The notes below the pieces were generated by a model. The model did not search any database, was not told the DNA's origin, and saw only the letters and a program-made list of their open reading frames with translations. From Dryocosmus kuriphilus (Eukaryota; Arthropoda; Insecta; Hymenoptera; Cynipidae), in contig CM076190.1 in assembly GCA_038277395.1 (NCBI GenBank), positions 186,126,001 through 186,190,000 of the forward strand: a stretch of DNA of 64,000 nucleotides. Direction: 5' to 3'. The translations under genes and the position numbers were made by a program. This document shows, piece by piece, positions 57,903 through 64,000 of the stretch (position 1 is the stretch's first letter; every line of letters begins with the position of its first letter).

Positions 57903-60900
57903 ATGACAAATTTTAAGAACTTTATTAAGCAGTGGTCGCTACCCGAAGATCGTCGGGTCCCCCCTAATAACACCGATGGGGGTGTAAATATTCGGGATGA
58001 CAACGGCGAGTTGCGTGATGGACAGGCAACTCCGTCCATGTCACCCGAAGAAAATTCTGTCCAGCCAGAACATCGGCAAAAGGCGACAGGTGCCTTGTCA
58101 CCAGGCACAACTGCTCATGATGCTTCGGACGATACTGAACGTCCGACCACTTCAGCAGGAATGTCGCAGCAGCGCATCAACTTTCAACCTCAGCATGATG
58201 AGTATTTAATGCGCTGCAAATTTGAAAATGAGTTAGGTGCGACCACTGCTTCACAGGACGGGATATCCTTTCGCCGAAAATTTGTGGCGAGATTTCCGGA
58301 ATTACCGACAGTAACAGGAGATCACCTTAGTCGGAGAACACTTTTGATAACTCAGGAGAATCTCCTGCACAGAAGAACCATCAGCCGAATAAGATCTGAG
58401 GTTGAAACCGCACTCCAACAACAACAGGTGGGTACACAGAACAGAAAGCGGATATCATGGAAAACCATTAATAAGGATGTGGTCAGATGTCACTTTGAAG
58501 CTTTTTTCGGCGGGGGGGTTGTGACGTATGAGCAATATCGTCTCTTCATAGACCTTCATCCGGATTTGGCTTCAAGGGTGACCCCCCAACATCTAGCTGA
58601 CTAATTCCGCTCAACTGAGCGTCGCAAGCTTCTTTCCGTGGTCGAAATTGAAAATATCAAGAGGCGAGTGCAACAACAACTTGCGCTCCCTGAAATGAGC
58701 CCCATGGAGGCAGTCGAGCGGGAGATTCTGCCTGAAATACAAGACGCTACAAATGGCCAGGAGCTTGACCCGGGGGATGTGGAACGAAGACTGTCACATA
58801 GTCGTCAGTCTTTAGGACTTCACCCCGCGGACCCGATTGAAGAGCTCAATGAGGAGAGCTTGCGTCTTTTAGGGTACTTCTCTGATGCCATCAAAGAGTT
58901 TACGGAACAGGAACCATCCAAAAGGAGTGGTCTTCCAAAATTTAGGATTAACAACGACCTTCTCCGGTTAGTTGGCAGCTTAAACAACCATATATTGCCT
59001 CTGTTCCTGCGTCAAGACATGAGCTTACAGCAGTTGCAGACTATTGCATATTGCGCTGCCGTCGCGTATGCCAGGACGTTGAGCATTAAAATCAAGCCTA
59101 GGGGAAATGACACCTACTTCCCCAGGAGTAAGTCAGTTTCTCCGTGGAAGTTTAGGCTTCAAAACGAAGTCAGCAAAATAAGAGCTAAGCTTGGTCGGTT
59201 GTACCAATTTAGAAAGGGCAATCGGGCACAGAAGCTGACTCGCCACGTGGAGGAAATCCTTCGTCCACTTAACATCAATCCAAGAATATCTAAAGATCTG
59301 GACGAAGTAATTTACTACTTTAGACAAAGGCTCATGGTCGTGTCAGCACGTCTGCGACGCTTCAAGCGGTCTACCGCGAGAGGTTATGACAACAAGACCT
59401 TCCTACAGAATGGAAAGAAATTTTACCGTAAACTTTCTGATGGGGAAATGAATAATGCCAGTGAACCCACAAGTGCTGAGGAGATGGCTGGATATTGGTC
59501 AGGTATCTGGGGTAATCATGTGTCAAGTGATCTGGACACGCCGTGGCTTGACCTCGAAAATGACAGAGTTTCAGAACTGCCTGCGATGGATGATCTATCT
59601 ATCACAGCTTCTGAGGTAACTCGCATCCTAAAGAGGGCAAAGAACTGGAAGACGGCTGGTCCGGACGGGGTACACTGTTTCTGGTACAAGTATCTAATGG
59701 CTCTGCACCCCGCTTTTGCAAGAGCTCTTCAGGCCATTCTAGACAATCCGGAACTTACGCCTTCCTTCATGACAGAGGGAGTCACGTATATGATACCAAA
59801 AAAACCAGGTCCTCATAGTCCTAAAGACTATCGACCAATTGCCTGCCTTTCCACACTCTACAAGTGTCTCACGGCTATTATATCCGAAGGCATCTATAAA
59901 CATTGCGAGGAGAACAATGTCCTCACACAAGAACAAAAGGGTTGCTGTCGAGGCTCCCGTGGTTGCAAGGACTTGGTTACAATTGACACTGTGGCCGTGT
60001 TGCATGCGAAGCACCACCAACGTAATTTGCACATGGCCTACATTGACTATAAACAGGCTTTTCCCTCGGTGCCCCACGTCTATTTGCTTGAGGTCCTAAG
60101 GATATATAAGATCTGTCCACGTGTGATTCAACTTCTGGATCACGCAATGAGCACCTGGTGCACGAGAATCAGGTGTTTTAGTCGTGAAGCCGCGAGGGAC
60201 ACTCAGTCCTTGTCAATTAAACGAGATATCTTCCAAGGTGACTGTTTCAGTTCATTATGGTTCTGTTTAGCCTTAAACTCTTTAAGCAGGACACTTAACA
60301 CCACGTCCTATGGGTTCAATATTATGGCGGGAGTGTCTGAATCTCAGCTCACTCACCTCCTTTATATGGATGACCTTAAGATTTATGCTGGCTCAGAGTC
60401 CAAACTGCAAGACTCTCTCAACATCTTACTGCAGTTTTCCAGCGACATCAGGATGAATCTGGGCCTGGATAAATGCAGGAAACTGCATTTATCCCGTGGA
60501 GAGATGATCACACCACTGGAGGCGGATGATCATGATCTAATACAGACGATGACTGTTGGGGAGTCGTATAGGTATCTCGGTATATTGCAGGCAAGAGGAC
60601 CACTCCTGTCTGCAATGAAAAAGGCACTTAAGACTTCCTTTTCGAGACGACTGAGTTCGATCATGTCTACCGATCTCACTGCTAAGAACATCACCAAAGC
60701 AATTAACACCTTTGCTATCCCTCTCCTAACATACTCCTTTGGGTTATTATTGTGGTCTGAAACAGATATTGAGGCTTTAAACCGAATCATCCGCGTGAAA
60801 ATATCTGAGCATCGGACGCATCACGAGAGGACGGCTGTGGAGAGAATCGTCCTACCGCGCAAGCTTGGGGGTAGAGGGGTTTTGGACGTTCGACGGCTTT

Positions 60901-61850
60901 GTGACTCACAGGTTACACAGCTACGCGAATACTTCCTCAACAGGACGAATATCCCGCTCTACGACTACATCTGTAGAGTAGACCTGTACACCCCTCTTAA
61001 GCTTGCAGTTGCTGATTGCCAAAACATCTGACATCTAACTGTTGAACAACTTAATGCTCAATGGCGTGGTAAGCAACTGCATGGAAAGCACCCTCAAATA
61101 CTAGATCTTCCATGCGTAGATACTAATGCTTAAAACCTCTGGCTAAAGCGGGGAGAACTCTTTCCGGAAACGGAGGGGTTCGTTATTGCTATCCAAGATG
61201 GAGTAATGAACACGAGGAACTACCAAAAGCATGTCCTCAATTTTAAGTCGGTCATTGATAAATGCCGCCTCTGTGTTAATCCAAATGAGACAATCGAGCA
61301 CATCATTGATGGCTGTACGATGCTTGCCTCGCAAGAATATACCCGCAGACACAATGATGCTGCAGGGATTATCCACCAACAGATTGCTCTAAATCTTGGT
61401 TTGCTAGAGGAACGTAAGCCTTCTTATAAATACTCCCCTGTAAGAGTACTAGAGAACGAACATCATCTCCTCTACTGGCACAGGACTATCCTGACAGACC
61501 ACCTGGTCAGGCATAATCGCCCAGACGTCCTCTGGTGGAACAAACATGAGCAACATGCCAGAATTATTGACATTAGTGTTCCCTTAAACCACAATATCCA
61601 ACTTCGATACACTGAGAAGATCCAGAAGTATGCGGAGTTGCGGCAGGAGATCATGGCCGTGTGGAGGGTGAAGAAGATCACCCTTCACCCGGTAGTAATC
61701 TCCTCCACAGGGAACGTTCACGTGAGATGCATCCAGCACTGGGAAGACCTGGAAGCTGGGAAATTTTTACATCTTATACAGAAGGCGATATTGCTTAACA
61801 CCTGCCGCATCGTCCGGAGTTTTATGGGCGTTACCAGCGATAGCGGCTAA
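57903..61850 (+). pseudogene. R4/Dong-like ORF: RT and restriction-like endonuclease
   Basis: One frame of 1,315 codons from ATG 57903 (MTNFKNFIKQWSLPEDRRVP), interrupted only by TAA 58602, TGA 61029 and TAA 61131. The N-terminal 550 residues are hydrophilic with no clear zinc finger. RT begins at KNWKTAGPDGVHCFWYKY (59640), with YMIPKKPGPHSPKDYRPIAC, MAYIDYKQAFPSVPH (first Asp), FQGDCFSSLWFCLALN and LLYMDDLKIYAG (YMDD at 60364). C-terminal: CRLCVNPNETIEHIIDGC, a CCHC finger, then RPDVLWWNKHEQHARIIDIS, the PD...D endonuclease core. Domain order is that of R2/R4-group LINEs. Alternative starts lie in the TAA repeat. No frameshift, so a young copy. Confidence 0.88.
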
Positions 61851-62628
61851 TCGTCTTCTGTAAAAAAGGCTATCCCACGTACACTTTAAATATTGACAAC
61901 CCCACGTTATGCATTTTTAATATTTAAAAAAAAAAATTTTTTGACACAGTTTTATTTAGTTTTATTATCATGTCTTGTGACTTTTATTTGTTTTTGTTAT
62001 AACTTGTTATTATTGTTATTAATATGTTCGCTATCGTGTCGTGTATGTCCGTGTACGTTTGTGAAGTGGTGTGTGTTGTCCACCGCTCGAAATATTAATA
62101 TATTAATTGAGTCGTTTGTCTCAGATGCTGGTTTAAAAAATCTTGACGAATGCTCTGGTTTACATTCCCAGGTATATCTGTGACTTTCTTTCTCTCGCTA
62201 TCTCTCTCTTTGGGGAGTGCTTTTGCCTCCTTGGCACCTGGGATAAGCAATATCGCTTGAAATTTATAACATAAAAAAAGAATTGAGGACAAATGTCTCC
62301 GATAATGTTGCCTGTAAGGGAGCATTGTTCGTTAAAAAAAAAAAAAAAAACGAGCAATGGTTCTTCGGGCATCTCTTGGAGACATTTGTGAATTTCCTCA
62401 ATTCGGAAAAACACCTCATACTTCAGACATCACTTTACGCCTGAGCAAAAGCTGCGATGCTTCATGGTCCAGAGCAGGATTATTTTAATTGTTTGACGAA
62501 TACGGAAGCAGAATAATTTTTGAAACCGCATCTGACACAAACGAATCTACTAAGCACTTGCCGCGTTCGCGACCGTGTTTGGTAGCGAAGTACCGGGTCA
62601 TGAGTACCTGTGGGAGGAGGTGGGCCCA
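57903..62628 (+). mobile_element. R4/Dong-like LINE, first copy
   Basis: Single-ORF LINE with restriction-like endonuclease, flanked by (TAA)n at 57861-57902 and 62629-62643. Dong-type R4 elements target TAA repeats, so the flanks support the clade. The 5' end is cut almost exactly at the ATG compared with the downstream copy, which has a 300 bp leader. The 3' region 61851-62628 has no gene; a 17 bp poly-A lies at 62334-62350. Confidence 0.7.
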
Positions 62629-62643
62629 TAATAATAATAATAA

Positions 62644-64000
62644 CCAGGCCACCAGGCGCGTCCTCAGGTTGCGGTTAGAGGGGGTCTATACTAAGATTTT
62701 CTACTGAATACAGCTACACTACTAAATAGGCTGTCGCGGACAATGGTCCAGGGATGGTCCCGAAGGAATAACCCCAAGTCATGGCGTGAACTACCGTGCT
62801 TAAGGTTGCGTGGCACCAAGGGTGTGGTCTCGTGTACGGTGTCTCTAGTATACCAGGTCGCCTCCTTGAGTATATAGACCTTACCCTTGCATGCGAGGCT
62901 TTGCGAGGGTGGACTACCCTTTCCCTAGCTTTAGAAACCTTCAATGAATAATTTAAGAAATTTTATGAAGAAATGGTCGCTACCCGAAGATCGTCGGGTT
63001 CCCCCTGATGACACCGACGAGTGTGAAAGTACTCGGAATGACAATGGCGAGTTGCTCGATGGACAAGCAACTCGAACCATGTCACCCGAAGAAAACTCTA
63101 TCCAGCCAGACACCGGCAAGAGGTGGTAGGTGCCATGTCACCAGGCACAACTGCTGATGATGCTTCGGATGATAACGAATGTCCGATCACTTCAGCAGGT
63201 ATACGAAATATTGTGGCGAAATTCCCGGAACTACCGACAGTAACAGAAGATGACCTCAGTCGGAGAGTACAACTAATAACTCGGGAGAATCTCCTCCGTA
63301 GAGGAACCATCAGCCGAATTAGATCCGAGGTTGAGACCGTTCTCCAGCAACAACAGGTGGGTACACAGATCAGAAAGCGGATATCATTGAAAACCATGGA
63401 CAAGGGTGTAGTCAGATGTCACTTTGAGGCTTTCTTCGGAGTGGGGTTTGTGACGAACGAACAACATCGTTTCTTCATAGGTCTTCATCCGGACTTAGCC
63501 TCGAGGGCTCCCTGGAGGGAGCTGAGGAGGAGATTCTGCCCGAGATACGAGACGCTACAAATGTTCAGGAGCTGGGCCCGGGGGATGTAGAATGAAGATT
63601 CTCACATAGTCGTCAATCATTAGGGCTTCATCCGCCGGAGCAGGTCCCTGCGGACCCAACTGAAGAGCTCAATGAACAGAGCTTGCGTCTCTTAGGGTAC
63701 TTCACTGATGCCATCATAGAGTTTATGGAACTGGAACCATCCCAAAGAGGTGCTCTTTCAAAATTTAGGATGAACAACGACCTTCTCCGGTTAATTAGCA
63801 GCTTAAACAACCACGTATTGCCTCTGTTCCTGCGTCAAGACATGAGCTTACAGCAGTTGCCGACTATTGCACATTGCGCTGCCGTCGCGTGTGCCAGGAC
63901 GTTAAGCATCAAAATCAAGCATAGGGGAGGTAACACTACTTCCCCAGGAGTAAGTCAGATCCTCCGTGGAAGTTCAGGCTCAAAACGAAGTCAGCAAAAT
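62644..64000 (+). mobile_element. R4/Dong-like LINE, second copy (runs off window)
   Basis: Begins directly after (TAA)n at 62629-62643 with a ~300 bp leader (CCAGGCCACCAGGCGCGTCC), then the same ORF. Head-to-tail with the first copy and sharing its TAA repeat. The window ends inside the N-terminal region, before the polymerase. Confidence 0.75.
62944..64000 (+). pseudogene. R4/Dong-like ORF, second copy, N-terminal part
   Basis: ATG 62944 (MNNLRNFMKKWSLPEDRRVP) matches the first copy. The frame stops at 63127, resumes in another frame at 63123 (VGAMSPGTTADDASDDNECP) and ends at 63590. Compared with copy 1, about 100 bp are missing after SAGI (63200), removing the block around QPQHDEYLMRCKF, and about 150 bp are missing near 63510, joining HPDLASRAPW to the region of REILPEI. 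After 63590 homology continues in shifted frames (DPTEELNEQSLRLLGYF, LRQDMSLQQLPTIAHCAA) to the window end. More decayed than copy 1. Confidence 0.85.

Overview
This is a eukaryotic window, AT-rich, intron-bearing and almost wholly built of transposable-element (TE) remains. The mix (irritans-type mariner, Tc1, Merlin, CACTA-like, DIRS, Gypsy, RTE, R4/Dong-like LINE and two multi-copy zinc-binding ORF families that I know from arthropods) suggests an insect; a hymenopteran is my guess, not shown. No bacterial, rRNA, tRNA or CRISPR feature was seen. Nearly every TE gene is broken by stops, frameshifts or deletions.

Layout. 1-3.3 kb: satellite-like arrays in opposite orientation around a decayed zinc-binding TE gene (minus strand). 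3.3-10.5 kb: a DIRS tyrosine-recombinase retrotransposon whose 3' structure is interrupted by a 3.3 kb DNA transposon with about 370 bp terminal inverted repeats (TIRs) and an 8 bp target duplication. 11-13.6 kb: Gypsy fragment with duplicated protease. 14.7-18.4 kb: LINE fragment, dispersed and TAA-tailed repeats. 18.75-19.5 kb: a proline/glutamine-rich terminal exon (minus). 20.7-22.6 kb: CACTA-like transposase. 23-25.6 kb: tandem and degenerate repeats. 26.35-27.3 kb: deleted mariner. 27.4-30.7 kb: a second zinc-binding TE gene between inverted repeats. 30.7-34.5 kb: RTE element with a nested RNase H LINE fragment. 34.67-34.82 kb: a signal-peptide exon with splice donor and TATA box (minus). 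35-37.3 kb: two tandem copies of a 1 kb repeat. 37.3-39.6 kb: a 2.3 kb near-perfect palindrome. 39.6-51.2 kb: three Helentron-like elements among duplicated AT-rich repeats. 52.5-55.9 kb: Merlin transposon with a nested Tc1. 56.1-57.86 kb: second TAA-tailed repeat. 57.9-64 kb: two head-to-tail R4/Dong-like LINEs sharing TAA repeats.

The most interesting non-TE signal is a possible host gene on the minus strand: a 20-codon signal-peptide exon at 34726-34666 ending in a phase-1 GTAAGT donor, and a compatible phase-1 acceptor at 19469 opening a 200-codon Pro/Gln-rich exon with stop and poly(A) signal. If joined, they encode a small secreted protein across a 15 kb intron filled with TEs. The most interesting mobile signal is the Helentron-like family, with one copy whose boundaries are defined by an unoccupied paralogous site.
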